Shown: positions 26,522-35,058, counted from the stretch's first letter. The stretch: 64,000 nucleotides of DNA from Pseudomonas sp. CAN1 (GCF_030462585.1 NZ_JASMRU010000009.1:111007-175006); one strand, 5' to 3'. Notes: generated by a model not told the origin, from the letters alone. Numbers and translations are program-made.

Positions 26522-27520
26522 TCAGGCTTCCTTCTGTTCGTACTGGCGCCGGTAATGATTCGGTGACAGCCCGGTGTGCTGTCTGAACAGGCGCGCGAAG
26601 AAGCTGGCGTCGTCGTAGCCGACTTCGTAGCTGATGGTCTTGATGCTCTTGCGGCTGGTGGACAGCAAGTTGCGTGCGGTCTCGATACGCAGGCGCTGCA
26701 GGTAGTGCAGCGGCTTGTCGCCGGTGGCTGCCTGGAAGCGCCGCATGAAGTTGCGGATGCTCATGCCGTGCTCGCGGGCCACGTCCTCGAAGCGGAACTT
26801 GTCGGAGAAGTGCTCCTCCAGCCAGTGCTGGATCTGCAGGATCGCCGGGTCGTGGTGCAGTTTCTGTCCACCGAAGCCCAGGCGTCCCGGCGTATAGCTG
26901 CGTTGCACCTCGTAGAGGATGTCGCGGGCGACGCCCTGGGCCACGGCGGCGCCGCAGAAGTGCTCGATCAGGTAGATGTACAGGTCGCGCACCGAGGTCA
27001 GGCCGCTGGCGCTGTAGATGTTGTCGGCGTCGGCGATGTGCTTGTCCTGGTTGAGCAGCACCTTCGGGTAGCGCTCGGCGAACTCGCGGTAGAAGCGCCA
27101 GTAGGTGGTCGCCTCCTTGCCGTCCAGCAGGCCGGCCTCGGCCAGCCAGAACACCCCGGAGACTTCGCCGCACAGCACGCTGCCGGCGGCGTGGCGCTCG
27201 CGCAACCAGGGCAGGACTTCTGGATGGCGGCTCAGCAGGTCGTCGAAGTCGCCCCAGAAGGCCGGGAGGATGATCAGTTCCGGTTCGTCCAGCGGGCCCT
27301 GTGCTGCGAGCATGTCGCCGCTGAAACTGAGCACGGGCTGGCCGTCGGGGCTGATGATGCGGGTCTCGAAGCTGGGCTGCAGGCCGAGGCCCTGCTGGCG
27401 GCCATGGCGCAGGGCGGCCATGTGGAAGAAGTCCTTGGCCTGCATCAGGGTGGAGCCAAAGACGCCATGGGTGGCGAGAATGCTGACACGGCGCAGCACG
27501 CGGGAAGCTGGGTTGGGCAT
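26522..27520 (-). CDS. GlxA-family transcriptional regulator (DJ-1/PfpI-like domain plus AraC HTH)
   Basis: A 332-residue regulator. The first about 190 residues form a DJ-1/PfpI-like (class I amidotransferase-like) ligand domain with the nucleophile-elbow-like 'SVLCGEVSGVFWLAEAGLL', though whether its Cys has any chemistry is unclear. The C-terminal about 100 residues are an AraC/XylS DNA-binding domain with two helix-turn-helix units, 'EDVAREHGMSIRNFMRRFQ' and 'KTISYEVGYDDASFFARLF'. It is divergent from the acyl-CoA dehydrogenase gene, a common arrangement for a local activator; the inducer is unknown. Confidence 0.9.
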   Translation of the reverse strand: MPNPASRVLRRVSILATHGVFGSTLMQAKDFFHMAALRHGRQQGLGLQPSFETRIISPDGQPVLSFSGDMLAAQGPLDEPELIILPAFWGDFDDLLSRHPEVLPWLRERHAAGSVLCGEVSGVFWLAEAGLLDGKEATTYWRFYREFAERYPKVLLNQDKHIADADNIYSASGLTSVRDLYIYLIEHFCGAAVAQGVARDILYEVQRSYTPGRLGFGGQKLHHDPAILQIQHWLEEHFSDKFRFEDVAREHGMSIRNFMRRFQAATGDKPLHYLQRLRIETARNLLSTSRKSIKTISYEVGYDDASFFARLFRQHTGLSPNHYRRQYEQKEA

Positions 27521-27683
27521 CGGTTCTTGTACTTCTTATGGATGTCTTTGCATGACGCTAAAGCGGTCATGATGCGGCTGGATCGTCTTATTTTTTGGCG
27601 AAAGTGTCCAGTGCAGAGCGGTTCGCGCTTGGCCTACAGTCGGCCTTCCAATAATTCCTACAACCGATCCGCAGGTGCACCGC
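27521..27683. promoter_or_regulatory. Divergent control region, GlxA-type regulator / acyl-CoA dehydrogenase
   Basis: A 163-bp shared gap noticeably richer in A/T than its surroundings (for example 27585-27600, TCGTCTTATTTTTTGG). Promoters and the regulator's own site are expected here, but I cannot define convincing -35/-10 pairs or repeated half-sites. Confidence 0.35.
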
Positions 27684-28820
27684 ATGATTCCGAGAACCCT
27701 GTTCAGTTCCGACCACGAGCTGTTCCGCGACAGCGTCCGCAAGTTCCTCGAACAGGAGGCGGTGCCCTTCCACGCCCAGTGGGAAAAGGACGGTCACATC
27801 GACCGCCAGCTGTGGAACAAGGCCGGCGAGGCGGGGATGCTCTGCTCGCACCTGCCTGAAGCCTACGGCGGCATGGCGGCGGACTTTCTCTACAGCGCCG
27901 TGGTGATCGAGGAGATCGGCCGCCTGGGCCTGACCGGCATCGGCTTCTCGCTGCACTCGGACATCGTCGCGCCGTACATCCTTCACTACGGCAGTGAAGA
28001 GCTGAAGCAGCGCTACCTGCCGAAACTGGTGTCCGGCGAGATGGTCTCGGCCATCGCCATGACCGAGCCGGGCGCCGGCTCCGACCTGCAGGGCGTGAAG
28101 ACCACTGCCGTGCTGGATGGTGACGAGTACGTGATCAACGGCTCGAAGACCTTCATCACCAACGGCTGGCTGGCCGACCTGGTGATCGTGGTGGCCAAGA
28201 CCGACCCCAAGGCCGGCGCCAAGGGCACCAGCCTGTTCCTCGTGGAGGCCGGCACGCCGGGCTTCAGCAAGGGCAAGCGCCTGGAGAAGGTCGGCATGAA
28301 GGCCCAGGACACCTCCGAGCTGTTCTTCCAGGATGTGCGCATCCCCAAGGAAAACCTGCTGGGCAAGGACGGGCAGGGCTTCATCTACCTGATGCAGGAG
28401 CTGCCCCAGGAGCGCCTGACCGTGGCCCTCGGCGCGCTGGCCTCGGCCGAGGCGGCGCTGAAGTGGACACTGGATTACACCCGCGAGCGCAAGGCCTTTG
28501 GCAAGTCCGTCGCGGACTTCCAGAACACCCGCTTCAAGCTCGCCGAAATCGCCACCGAGGTCCAGGTCGGCCGGGTCTTCGTCGACCGCTGCCTGGAGCA
28601 GCACCTGGAAGGCAAGCTGGACGTGCCCACCGCGGCGATGGCCAAGTACTGGACCACCGACCTGCAGTGCAAGGTGCTCGATGAATGCGTGCAGCTGCAC
28701 GGTGGCTACGGCTACATGTGGGAATACCCGATTGCCCGTGCCTGGGCCGATGCGCGGGTGCAGCGTATCTACGCCGGTACCAACGAGATCATGAAGGAGA
28801 TCATCGCTCGCGCGCTGTAA
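27684..28820 (+). CDS. Acyl-CoA dehydrogenase, long-chain/isovaleryl-type active site
   Basis: An FAD enzyme that introduces the alpha,beta double bond into an acyl-CoA. The 378-residue protein has the three ACAD domains, with signatures 'AIAMTEPGAGSDLQG' and 'DECVQLHGGYGYMWEYP'. The position that holds the catalytic Glu in short- and medium-chain enzymes (YEGT) is Ala here (IYAGTNEIMKEIIAR, near residue 363), whereas Glu243 in LPQERLTVALG sits where long-chain and isovaleryl enzymes keep theirs. The ATG at 27684 is chosen over a GTG 9 bp upstream because AGGTG lies at ideal spacing before it. Chain length or branch preference is inference. Confidence 0.92.
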   Translation: MIPRTLFSSDHELFRDSVRKFLEQEAVPFHAQWEKDGHIDRQLWNKAGEAGMLCSHLPEAYGGMAADFLYSAVVIEEIGRLGLTGIGFSLHSDIVAPYILHYGSEELKQRYLPKLVSGEMVSAIAMTEPGAGSDLQGVKTTAVLDGDEYVINGSKTFITNGWLADLVIVVAKTDPKAGAKGTSLFLVEAGTPGFSKGKRLEKVGMKAQDTSELFFQDVRIPKENLLGKDGQGFIYLMQELPQERLTVALGALASAEAALKWTLDYTRERKAFGKSVADFQNTRFKLAEIATEVQVGRVFVDRCLEQHLEGKLDVPTAAMAKYWTTDLQCKVLDECVQLHGGYGYMWEYPIARAWADARVQRIYAGTNEIMKEIIARAL

Positions 28821-28833
28821 TCGGCGGCTTCCT

Positions 28834-28909
28834 GTAGGAGCGAGCTTGCTCGCGAACATTTTCCTGGCGACCAGGGTGTCAGGCGGTTCGCGAGCAAGCT
28901 CGCTCCTAC
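28834..28909. repeat. REP pair (inverted) after the acyl-CoA dehydrogenase gene
   Basis: Exact REP units at 28834-28857 and 28886-28909, opposite orientation, 28 bp apart, in the gap between convergent genes. No separate terminator is visible here, so the long stem may also act as an mRNA 3' end. Confidence 0.9.
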
Positions 28910-28916
28910 GAAAGGC

Positions 28917-29954
28917 TCAAGGCGCCGGGTTCGGCTGGTCCTTGTGGATCGCCTCGATGCCGGCCAGCACCTCGTCGGAGAGCTTCAGTTCGAAGCTGCC
29001 AAGGTTGACTTCCAGCTGTTCCAGGCTGGTGGCGCCGATGATGTTGCTGGTCACGAACGGCCGGCTGGTGACGAAGGCCAGGGCCATCTGCGCCGGGTCG
29101 AGGCCGTGCTCGCGGGCCAGACTCACGTAGCGGTCGCAGGCGCTGGCGGTCTGCGGGTTGGTGTAGCGGGTGAAGCGGCTGAACAGGGTGATCCGCGCAT
29201 TGGCCGGGCGGGCGCCGCCGAAGTACTTGCCCGAGAGCATGCCGAAGGCCAGGGGCGAGTAGGCCAGCAGGCCGATCTGCTCGCGAATGGCGATTTCCGC
29301 CAGGCCCACCTCGAAGCTGCGGTTGAGCAGGTTGTAGGGGTTCTGGATCGACACGGCGCGCGGCCAGCCACGCTCCTGGGCGATCTGCAGGAAACGCATG
29401 GTGCCCCACGGCGTCTCGTTGGACAGGCCGATGTGGCGGATCTTGCCGGCGCGAACCTGCTCGTCGAGGGCTTCCAGGGTGTCTTCCAGCGCCGTGAAGC
29501 TCTCTTCCTTGTGCTGGTAGCCCAGCTGGCCGAAGAAGTTGGTGCTGCGCTCCGGCCAGTGCAGCTGGTAGAGATCGATCCAGTCGGTCTGCAGGCGCTT
29601 CAGGCTGGCATCCAGCGCCGCGACGATGTTCTTGCGGTCGAGCTTCGGCTGGCCGTCACGAATATGGCTGATCGAGTTGCCGGGGCCGGCGATCTTGCTG
29701 GCGAGCACCCAGTCAGCGCGGTCACCGCGCTGGGCGAACCAGTTGCCGATGATCTGCTCGGTGCGGGTGTAGGTTTCCGCGCGCGGTGGAACCGGGTACA
29801 TCTCGGCGGTATCGATGAAATTCAGACCGGCGGCCTTGGCCCTCTCGATCTGCGCGAAGGCTTCGCTTTCGCTGTTCTGCTCGCCCCAGGTCATGGTTCC
29901 CAGGCAGAGGGCGCTGACTTTCAGTTCGGTGCGGCCAAGCGGGCGGTACTCCAT
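28917..29954 (-). CDS. Aldo/keto reductase (Tas-like)
   Basis: An NADPH-dependent oxidoreductase with a TIM-barrel fold. The tetrad is visible: Asp and Tyr in NFIDTAEMYPVPP, Lys in WVLASKIAG, His in LYQLHWPER. The insert 'QHKEESFTALEDTLEALDEQ' and 'NPYNLLNRSFEVGLAEIA' are typical of the Tas/YajO-like branch. The 345-residue length is normal. The ATG at 29954 (MEYRPLGRTELKVS) has GAGGAGAG upstream on its strand. The stop lies only 7 bp from the REP pair. The substrate is unknown. Confidence 0.9.
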   Translation of the reverse strand: MEYRPLGRTELKVSALCLGTMTWGEQNSESEAFAQIERAKAAGLNFIDTAEMYPVPPRAETYTRTEQIIGNWFAQRGDRADWVLASKIAGPGNSISHIRDGQPKLDRKNIVAALDASLKRLQTDWIDLYQLHWPERSTNFFGQLGYQHKEESFTALEDTLEALDEQVRAGKIRHIGLSNETPWGTMRFLQIAQERGWPRAVSIQNPYNLLNRSFEVGLAEIAIREQIGLLAYSPLAFGMLSGKYFGGARPANARITLFSRFTRYTNPQTASACDRYVSLAREHGLDPAQMALAFVTSRPFVTSNIIGATSLEQLEVNLGSFELKLSDEVLAGIEAIHKDQPNPAP

Positions 29955-30131
29955 GCAGCTCTCCTCATGAAAACAAGTGCGTAAGACGGTTGAAAATTCT
30001 GCCGGAATCTGCATAATTCCGCAGCCTTTCATCGGTGGGGGATGCCAAAGCCTGCCGATCGATACATCTAGTCGTTACGGACGCACACCGACCCGAGCCC
30101 CAATTCGTGTCTGTCTTCGGCTGTCCTTGAC

Positions 30132-30160
30132 TTGTCAAGGCAACCACTGTCCAGTAAGAT
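30132..30160 (+). promoter_or_regulatory. Promoter of rplM-rpsI
   Basis: TTGTCA (30132-30137), 17-bp spacer, TAAGAT (30155-30160), about 40 bp before the rplM ATG. Good spacing and consensus fit for a strongly expressed ribosomal operon. Confidence 0.65.
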
Positions 30161-30162
30161 TC

Positions 30163-30183
30163 GCCGTCTTATTTTCAGACGGC
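30163..30183 (+). promoter_or_regulatory. Inverted repeat in the rplM leader
   Basis: GCCGTC and GACGGC around TTATTTTCA, between the promoter and the rplM Shine-Dalgarno. L13 is known to repress its own mRNA in E. coli through leader structure; this hairpin may play that part, although the predicted transcription start falls inside the left arm, so only part of the stem might be transcribed. Confidence 0.35.
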
Positions 30184-30200
30184 CCCTGAGGCTATAACGA

Positions 30201-30629
30201 ATGAAAACTTATACCGCGAAACCAGAAACTGTTAAGCGCGACTGGTTCGTCGTCGACGCTGCTGGCCTGACCCTGGGTCGTCTGGCTACCGAAATTGCTA
30301 CCCGCCTGCGCGGCAAGCACAAGCCGGAATACACCCCGCACGTTGACACCGGCGACTACATCGTCGTAATCAACGCCGAGCAGGTTCGTGTCACTGGCGC
30401 CAAAGCTACCGACAAGATGTACTACCATCACTCGGGCTTCCCGGGCGGTATCAAGTCGATCAACTTCGAGAAGCTGATCGCCAAGGCTCCTGAGCGCGTC
30501 ATCGAGACTGCCGTCAAAGGCATGCTGCCGAAGAACCCGCTGGGCCGCGACATGTACCGCAAGCTGAAAGTGTACAAGGGTGCCAACCACCCGCACACCG
30601 CTCAGCAGCCTCAAGAACTGAAGATTTAA
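30201..30629 (+). CDS. rplM: 50S ribosomal protein L13
   Basis: L13 binds 23S rRNA early in large-subunit assembly. The 142-residue product has family length and the motifs '[19 protein letters not shown]', '[17 protein letters not shown]' and '[20 protein letters not shown]'. It is followed by rpsI at 14 bp, the conserved bacterial pair. Confidence 0.98.
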   Translation: MKTYTAKPETVKRDWFVVDAAGLTLGRLATEIATRLRGKHKPEYTPHVDTGDYIVVINAEQVRVTGAKATDKMYYHHSGFPGGIKSINFEKLIAKAPERVIETAVKGMLPKNPLGRDMYRKLKVYKGANHPHTAQQPQELKI

Positions 30630-30643
30630 CGGGATAGCTCATC

Positions 30644-31036
30644 ATGTCGGCGACTCAAAATTACGGCACTGGCCGTCGTAAGACCGCTACCGCTCGCGTC
30701 TTCCTGCGTCCGGGTACTGGCAAAATCTCCATCAACAACCGCTCCATCGAGCAGTTCTTCGGTCGTGAGACCGCTCGCATGGTTGTCCGTCAGCCGCTCG
30801 AGCTGACCGAGAACACCGAGAAGTTCGATATCTACGTCACCGTCGTTGGCGGTGGTGTAAGCGGCCAGGCCGGTGCGATCCGTCACGGTATCACCCGCGC
30901 CCTGATCGAGTACGACGAGACCCTGCGCAGCTCGCTGCGTAAAGCCGGCTACGTCACTCGCGATGCTCGCGAAGTTGAACGTAAGAAAGTCGGTCTGCGC
31001 AAAGCGCGTAAGCGTCCGCAGTACTCCAAGCGTTAA
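30644..31036 (+). CDS. rpsI: 30S ribosomal protein S9
   Basis: S9 reaches into the P site, where its C-terminal tail contacts the tRNA anticodon loop. The 130-residue protein starts '[20 protein letters not shown]' and ends in the conserved basic tail RKRPQYSKR. It is co-transcribed with rplM and closed by a strong terminator. Confidence 0.98.
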   Translation: MSATQNYGTGRRKTATARVFLRPGTGKISINNRSIEQFFGRETARMVVRQPLELTENTEKFDIYVTVVGGGVSGQAGAIRHGITRALIEYDETLRSSLRKAGYVTRDAREVERKKVGLRKARKRPQYSKR

Positions 31037-31050
31037 TACGACGCTTCGAA

Positions 31051-31088
31051 AAAAAAACGCCCAGTTCCTTTGGACTGGGCGTTTTTTT
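31051..31088 (+). terminator. Terminator of rplM-rpsI
   Basis: Arms ACGCCCAGT and ACTGGGCGT around TCCTTTGG, A-run before and T7 after. Confidence 0.93.
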
Positions 31089-31287
31089 ATGTCTTCAATA
31101 AGTTCGTGCGGCAAGGTGTCGCATCCGCGCAAGCCGCGCGGCGCAAGGGTTCCAGGGGTTGCGTAACAGGCTATTACCTTGTCATCACAAGGGCTTTTCT
31201 TTACCATTTGGCGAATTTTTTGCGCGGCTCGAATTTTTACTTAAAAGCCTGATTTGAACAGGCTTGAAGCTGATGGGAGACGACTGA
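31089..31287 (+). promoter_or_regulatory. petABC leader region with hairpin
   Basis: About 200 bp upstream of petA, AT-rich from 31185 to 31258. A 7-bp inverted repeat, AAGCCTG (31245-31251) and CAGGCTT (31259-31265), sits just before the Shine-Dalgarno (GGGAGA) and could affect translation. I cannot define the promoter with confidence. Confidence 0.4.
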
Positions 31288-31878
31288 ATGAGTAATGACG
31301 GCGTGAATGCAGGCCGGCGTCGCTTCCTTGTCGCGGCCACTTCGGTGGTAGGTGCGGCAGGAGCGGTCGGAGCTGCGGTCCCGTTCGTGGGGTCATGGTT
31401 CCCTAGTGCCAAGGCGAAGGCTGCCGGCGCGCCGGTGAAGGTCAACGTAGGGAAGATCGAGCCGGGCCAGCAGGTCATCGCCGAATGGCGTGGCAAGCCG
31501 GTATTCCTGGTGCATCGCACCAAGGAAATGCTCGACGCGCTGCCGACCCTGGATGGGCAACTGGCTGACCCCGAGTCGAAGGCTTCGGACCAGCCGCCCT
31601 ATGTCGATCCCAAAGTACGTTCGATCAAGCCGGAACTGGCCGTGATCGTCGGCATCTGCACCCACCTGGGCTGCTCGCCGACCTTCCGCCCGGAAGTCGC
31701 TCCCGCGGACCTCGGTCCGGACTGGAAAGGTGGCTACTTCTGCCCGTGCCACGGCTCCCATTACGACCTCGCCGGCCGCGTTTACAAGGGACAGCCCGCG
31801 CCCCTGAACCTGCCGATTCCGCCCTATTCGCTTGATGGTGACGAGTTGACCATCGGTGTGGACCAGGAGAAAGCCTGA
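31288..31878 (+). CDS. petA: Ubiquinol-cytochrome c reductase iron-sulfur (Rieske) subunit
   Basis: This is the Rieske protein of the cytochrome bc1 complex, which accepts an electron from ubiquinol and passes it to cytochrome c1. The N-terminus carries a twin-arginine signal/anchor (GRRRFLVAATSVVGAAGAV), consistent with Tat export of the folded 2Fe-2S protein. Cluster ligands are in CTHLGCSP and CPCHGSHYD. The 196-residue length is normal. The stop overlaps the petB ATG. Confidence 0.97.
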   Translation: MSNDGVNAGRRRFLVAATSVVGAAGAVGAAVPFVGSWFPSAKAKAAGAPVKVNVGKIEPGQQVIAEWRGKPVFLVHRTKEMLDALPTLDGQLADPESKASDQPPYVDPKVRSIKPELAVIVGICTHLGCSPTFRPEVAPADLGPDWKGGYFCPCHGSHYDLAGRVYKGQPAPLNLPIPPYSLDGDELTIGVDQEKA

Positions 31879-33089
31879 TGAACAAGTTCATGGCTTGGGT
31901 CGATGCCCGCTTCCCCGCGACCAAGATGTGGGAAGACCATCTGAGCAAGTATTACGCCCCGAAGAACTTCAACTTCTGGTACTTCTTCGGCTCCCTCGCA
32001 CTGCTGGTCCTGGTTAACCAGATCCTCACCGGTATCTGGCTGACCATGAGCTTCACCCCGTCGGCGGAAGAGGCTTTCGCTTCCGTCGAGTACATCATGC
32101 GAGATGTAGATTACGGCTGGATTATCCGCTACATGCACTCCACCGGTGCGTCGGCGTTCTTCGTGGTCGTCTACCTGCACATGTTCCGTGGCCTGCTGTA
32201 CGGCTCCTACCAGAAGCCGCGCGAGCTGGTGTGGATCTTCGGCATGCTGATCTACCTCGCCCTGATGGCCGAGGCCTTCATGGGCTACCTGCTGCCCTGG
32301 GGCCAGATGTCCTACTGGGGTGCCCAGGTGATCATCTCGCTGTTCGGCGCCATCCCGGTCGTCGGCGAAGACCTGGCCCAGTGGATCCGTGGTGACTTCC
32401 TGATCTCCGGCATCACCCTGAACCGCTTCTTCGCCCTGCACGTGATCGCGCTGCCGATCGTCCTGCTCGGCCTGGTCGTGCTGCACATCCTGGCGCTGCA
32501 CGAAGTCGGCTCGAACAACCCCGACGGCGTGGACATCAAGAAGAAGAAGGACGAGAACGGCATCCCGCTGGATGGCATCCCGTTCCACCCGTACTACACC
32601 GTGAAAGACATCGTCGGTGTCGTGGTCTTCCTGTTCGTCTTCTGCACCGTGATCTTCTTCTTCCCGGAAATGGGCGGTTTCTTCCTCGAGAAGCCCAACT
32701 TCGAGATGGCGAACCAGTTCAAGACCCCCGAGCACATCGCTCCGGTTTGGTACTTCACGCCGTTCTACGCCATCCTGCGCGCCGTTCCGGACAAGCTGAT
32801 GGGTGTCATCGCCATGGGCGCCGCGATCGCCGTGCTGTTCGTGCTGCCATGGCTGGACCGTAGCCCGGTTCGCTCGATCCGCTACAAGGGCTGGCTGAGC
32901 AAGATCTGGCTGGTGATCTTCGCGATTTCCTTCGTGATCCTCGGCTACTACGGCTCGCAAGCGCCGTCGCCGCTGGGCACCACCCTGTCGCGCCTGTGCA
33001 CCATTCTGTATTTCGCCTTCTTCATCCTGATGCCGTTCTACACCCGGATGGAGAAAACCAAACCGGTTCCGGAAAGGGTGACTGGCTGA
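31878..33089 (+). CDS. petB: Ubiquinol-cytochrome c reductase cytochrome b subunit
   Basis: Cytochrome b houses the two b hemes and both quinone sites of bc1. The 403-residue membrane protein shows 'YGWIIRYMHSTGASAFFVVV' (a heme His), 'YLLPWGQMSYWGA' (Qo side), 'FFALHVIALPIVLLGLVVLH' (further heme His) and a PEWY-like loop seen here as 'IAPVWYFTPFYAILR'; here that motif reads PVWY, not PEWY. It is not fused to cytochrome c1. Both ends overlap its neighbours. Confidence 0.96.
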   Translation: MNKFMAWVDARFPATKMWEDHLSKYYAPKNFNFWYFFGSLALLVLVNQILTGIWLTMSFTPSAEEAFASVEYIMRDVDYGWIIRYMHSTGASAFFVVVYLHMFRGLLYGSYQKPRELVWIFGMLIYLALMAEAFMGYLLPWGQMSYWGAQVIISLFGAIPVVGEDLAQWIRGDFLISGITLNRFFALHVIALPIVLLGLVVLHILALHEVGSNNPDGVDIKKKKDENGIPLDGIPFHPYYTVKDIVGVVVFLFVFCTVIFFFPEMGGFFLEKPNFEMANQFKTPEHIAPVWYFTPFYAILRAVPDKLMGVIAMGAAIAVLFVLPWLDRSPVRSIRYKGWLSKIWLVIFAISFVILGYYGSQAPSPLGTTLSRLCTILYFAFFILMPFYTRMEKTKPVPERVTG

Positions 33090-33871
33090 TGAAAAAGCAA
33101 TTCGCTGCATTTGTTCTGGCTCTGCTGCCTGTCTTCGGCTTCGCCGCCGAAGGCCATGGCCCGGCCCTTGATCGCGTCGATATCGACCTGACCGACAAGG
33201 CCGCCATGCAGGATGGCGCGCGTACCTTCGCCAACTACTGCATGGGCTGCCACAGCGCCAAGTTCCAGCGTTATGAGCGTGTCGGCCGTGATCTGGGTAT
33301 CCCGGAAGAGCTGATGATGAGCCACCTGGTGCTCACTGGCGGCAAGATCGGCGACCACATGGACATCGGCATGAAGCCGGCCGACGCCAAGGCCTGGTTC
33401 GGCGCTGCGCCGCCGGACCTGACCCTGGTAGCTCGCGTTCGTGGCACTGACTGGCTGTACACCTACCTGCGTTCGTTCTACGAAGATCCCAAGCGTCCGT
33501 GGGGCGTGAACAACAAGATCTTCCCGAACGTCGGCATGCCGAACGTGCTGGTGAGCCTGCAGGGCCGCCAGGTCGTCGGTTGCAAGCAGGTTCAGGTCGT
33601 CGAGGATGGCAAGAAGCAGTACGATCCTCTGACCGGTACCCCGCTGACCCACGAGGCCTGCGACCAGCTGACCATCGTGCCGAAGTCGGGCCAGCTGACC
33701 GAAGCCCAGTTCGACGAAAAGGTGAAGAACCTGGTGACCTTCCTGGCTTATTCGGCTGATCCGAACAAGCTGGATTCCCACCGCATCGGCACCTACGTCC
33801 TGCTGTTCCTGGCCTTCTTCTTCGTGTTCGCCTACCTGCTCAAGCGCGAATACTGGAAGGACGTGCACTAA
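33089..33871 (+). CDS. petC: Ubiquinol-cytochrome c reductase cytochrome c1 subunit
   Basis: Cytochrome c1 takes electrons from the Rieske centre and reduces soluble cytochrome c. The 260-residue protein has a Sec signal peptide ([21 protein letters not shown]), one heme c site CMGCH, probable axial Met region '[16 protein letters not shown]', and a C-terminal membrane anchor (about residues 236-252). The ATG at 33089 overlaps the petB stop. A strong terminator follows. Confidence 0.96.
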   Translation: MKKQFAAFVLALLPVFGFAAEGHGPALDRVDIDLTDKAAMQDGARTFANYCMGCHSAKFQRYERVGRDLGIPEELMMSHLVLTGGKIGDHMDIGMKPADAKAWFGAAPPDLTLVARVRGTDWLYTYLRSFYEDPKRPWGVNNKIFPNVGMPNVLVSLQGRQVVGCKQVQVVEDGKKQYDPLTGTPLTHEACDQLTIVPKSGQLTEAQFDEKVKNLVTFLAYSADPNKLDSHRIGTYVLLFLAFFFVFAYLLKREYWKDVH

Positions 33872-33891
33872 GCACAACCAGTCGTAGTAAC

Positions 33892-33925
33892 AAGCGCGCG
33901 CCCTACGGGGCGCGCGTGCGTTTTT
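33892..33925 (+). terminator. Terminator after petABC
   Basis: Arms CGCGCGCCC and GGGCGCGCG around TACG, followed by TGCGTTTTT. Confidence 0.85.
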
Positions 33926-33963
33926 CTACCTCCCACAAGAAATCCTGCGAGGAGGCGCGCGGC

Positions 33964-34581
33964 ATGGCCGCTATCAACAAGCTCACCTGCTTCTCCGACC
34001 CTTCCTGCCATTACAGCCACCGCGTGCGCCTGGTGCTGGCCGAGAAGAACGTCGTCGCCGATATCATTGACGTACCTGCCGGCAGCATCCCGGCCAAGCT
34101 CGCCGAAGTGAACCCCTACGGCAGCCTGCCGACCCTGGTGGACCGCGATCTCGCGCTCTACGAGTCGACGGTGGTCATGGAATACCTCGACGAACGCTAT
34201 CCCCATCCGCCGCTACTGCCGGTGTATCCGGTGGCCCGCGCCAACAGCCGCCTGCTCGTGCACCGCATCCAGCGCGACTGGTGCAGCCTGGTGGACCGCA
34301 TCCTCGACAAGCGCCAGAAGGAAGCCGAGCGTGCCTTGGCGCGCAAGGAATTGCGTGAGAGCCTGACGGGGGTGTCGCCGCTGTTCGCCGACAAGGCGTA
34401 CTTCCTCAGCGACGATCTGAGCCTGGTGGATTGCTGCCTGCTGCCGATCCTCTGGCGCCTGCCGATCCTGGGCATTGAACTTCCCCGTCCGGCGAAGCCT
34501 CTGCTGGATTACATGGAGCGGAATTTTGCACGGGAGACTTTCCGTGCCAGCCTGTCTTCTATCGAACGTGATATGCGCTAA
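33964..34581 (+). CDS. sspA: Stringent starvation protein A
   Basis: SspA is a GST-fold protein without GST activity that binds RNA polymerase and alters transcription in stationary phase and virulence. The 205-residue protein has an N-terminal thioredoxin-like domain ('[20 protein letters not shown]', '[20 protein letters not shown]') and a helical C-terminal domain. The ATG at 33964 is chosen over an upstream in-frame start because it has GAGG upstream and the protein then aligns with the family. It is followed at 8 bp by sspB. Confidence 0.95.
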   Translation: MAAINKLTCFSDPSCHYSHRVRLVLAEKNVVADIIDVPAGSIPAKLAEVNPYGSLPTLVDRDLALYESTVVMEYLDERYPHPPLLPVYPVARANSRLLVHRIQRDWCSLVDRILDKRQKEAERALARKELRESLTGVSPLFADKAYFLSDDLSLVDCCLLPILWRLPILGIELPRPAKPLLDYMERNFARETFRASLSSIERDMR

Positions 34582-34589
34582 GGAGCCCG

Positions 34590-34997
34590 ATGATGAACTC
34601 CAGTCGTCCCTACCTCGTGCGAGCCCTCTATGAGTGGATCGTCGACAACGGCTGCACCCCGCATATCCTGGTGAACTCCGAGTACCCGGGCGTACGCGTG
34701 CCACCGGGCTATGCCAGCGACGGGCAGATCGTGCTCAACGTCTCGCCGACCGCCGTGCGCCACCTGCAGATGGATAACGAGGCGGTCAGCTTCGAGGGCC
34801 GTTTCGGTGGTGTCGCCCAGGGCCTGTACGTCCCGTCCCAGGCGGTGATGGCCATCTATGCGCGGGAGAACGGCCAGGGCATGGTCTTCGACCTGGAACC
34901 GCCGGTACCCACCGATGACGAGGATCTGCCCGACGACGGCCCCTCCGACGAGCCGCCGCGCCCCAGTGGCCGACCGAGCCTGAAGGTGGTGAAGTAA
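34590..34997 (+). CDS. sspB: Stringent starvation protein B, ClpXP adaptor
   Basis: SspB delivers ssrA-tagged proteins to ClpXP. The 135-residue protein has the peptide-binding domain (about residues 5-105, with 'RPYLVRALYEWIVDNGCTPH' and 'ALYE...SEYPGVRVP'), an acidic Pro-rich linker and the short C-terminal ClpX-binding tail RPSLKVVK. Two adjacent ATGs are possible starts. A terminator follows directly. Confidence 0.96.
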   Translation: MMNSSRPYLVRALYEWIVDNGCTPHILVNSEYPGVRVPPGYASDGQIVLNVSPTAVRHLQMDNEAVSFEGRFGGVAQGLYVPSQAVMAIYARENGQGMVFDLEPPVPTDDEDLPDDGPSDEPPRPSGRPSLKVVK

Positions 34998-34998
34998 T

Positions 34999-35027
34999 AA
35001 AAAAGGCGACCCGAGGGTCGCCTTTTT
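34999..35027. terminator. Terminator between sspB and dolP
   Basis: Arms AAAAGGCGACCC and GGGTCGCCTTTTT around GA. It works in both directions between convergent genes. Confidence 0.9.
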
Positions 35028-35058
35028 CATGCCTGCAGAATCGCAGCCATCAGCCTGA

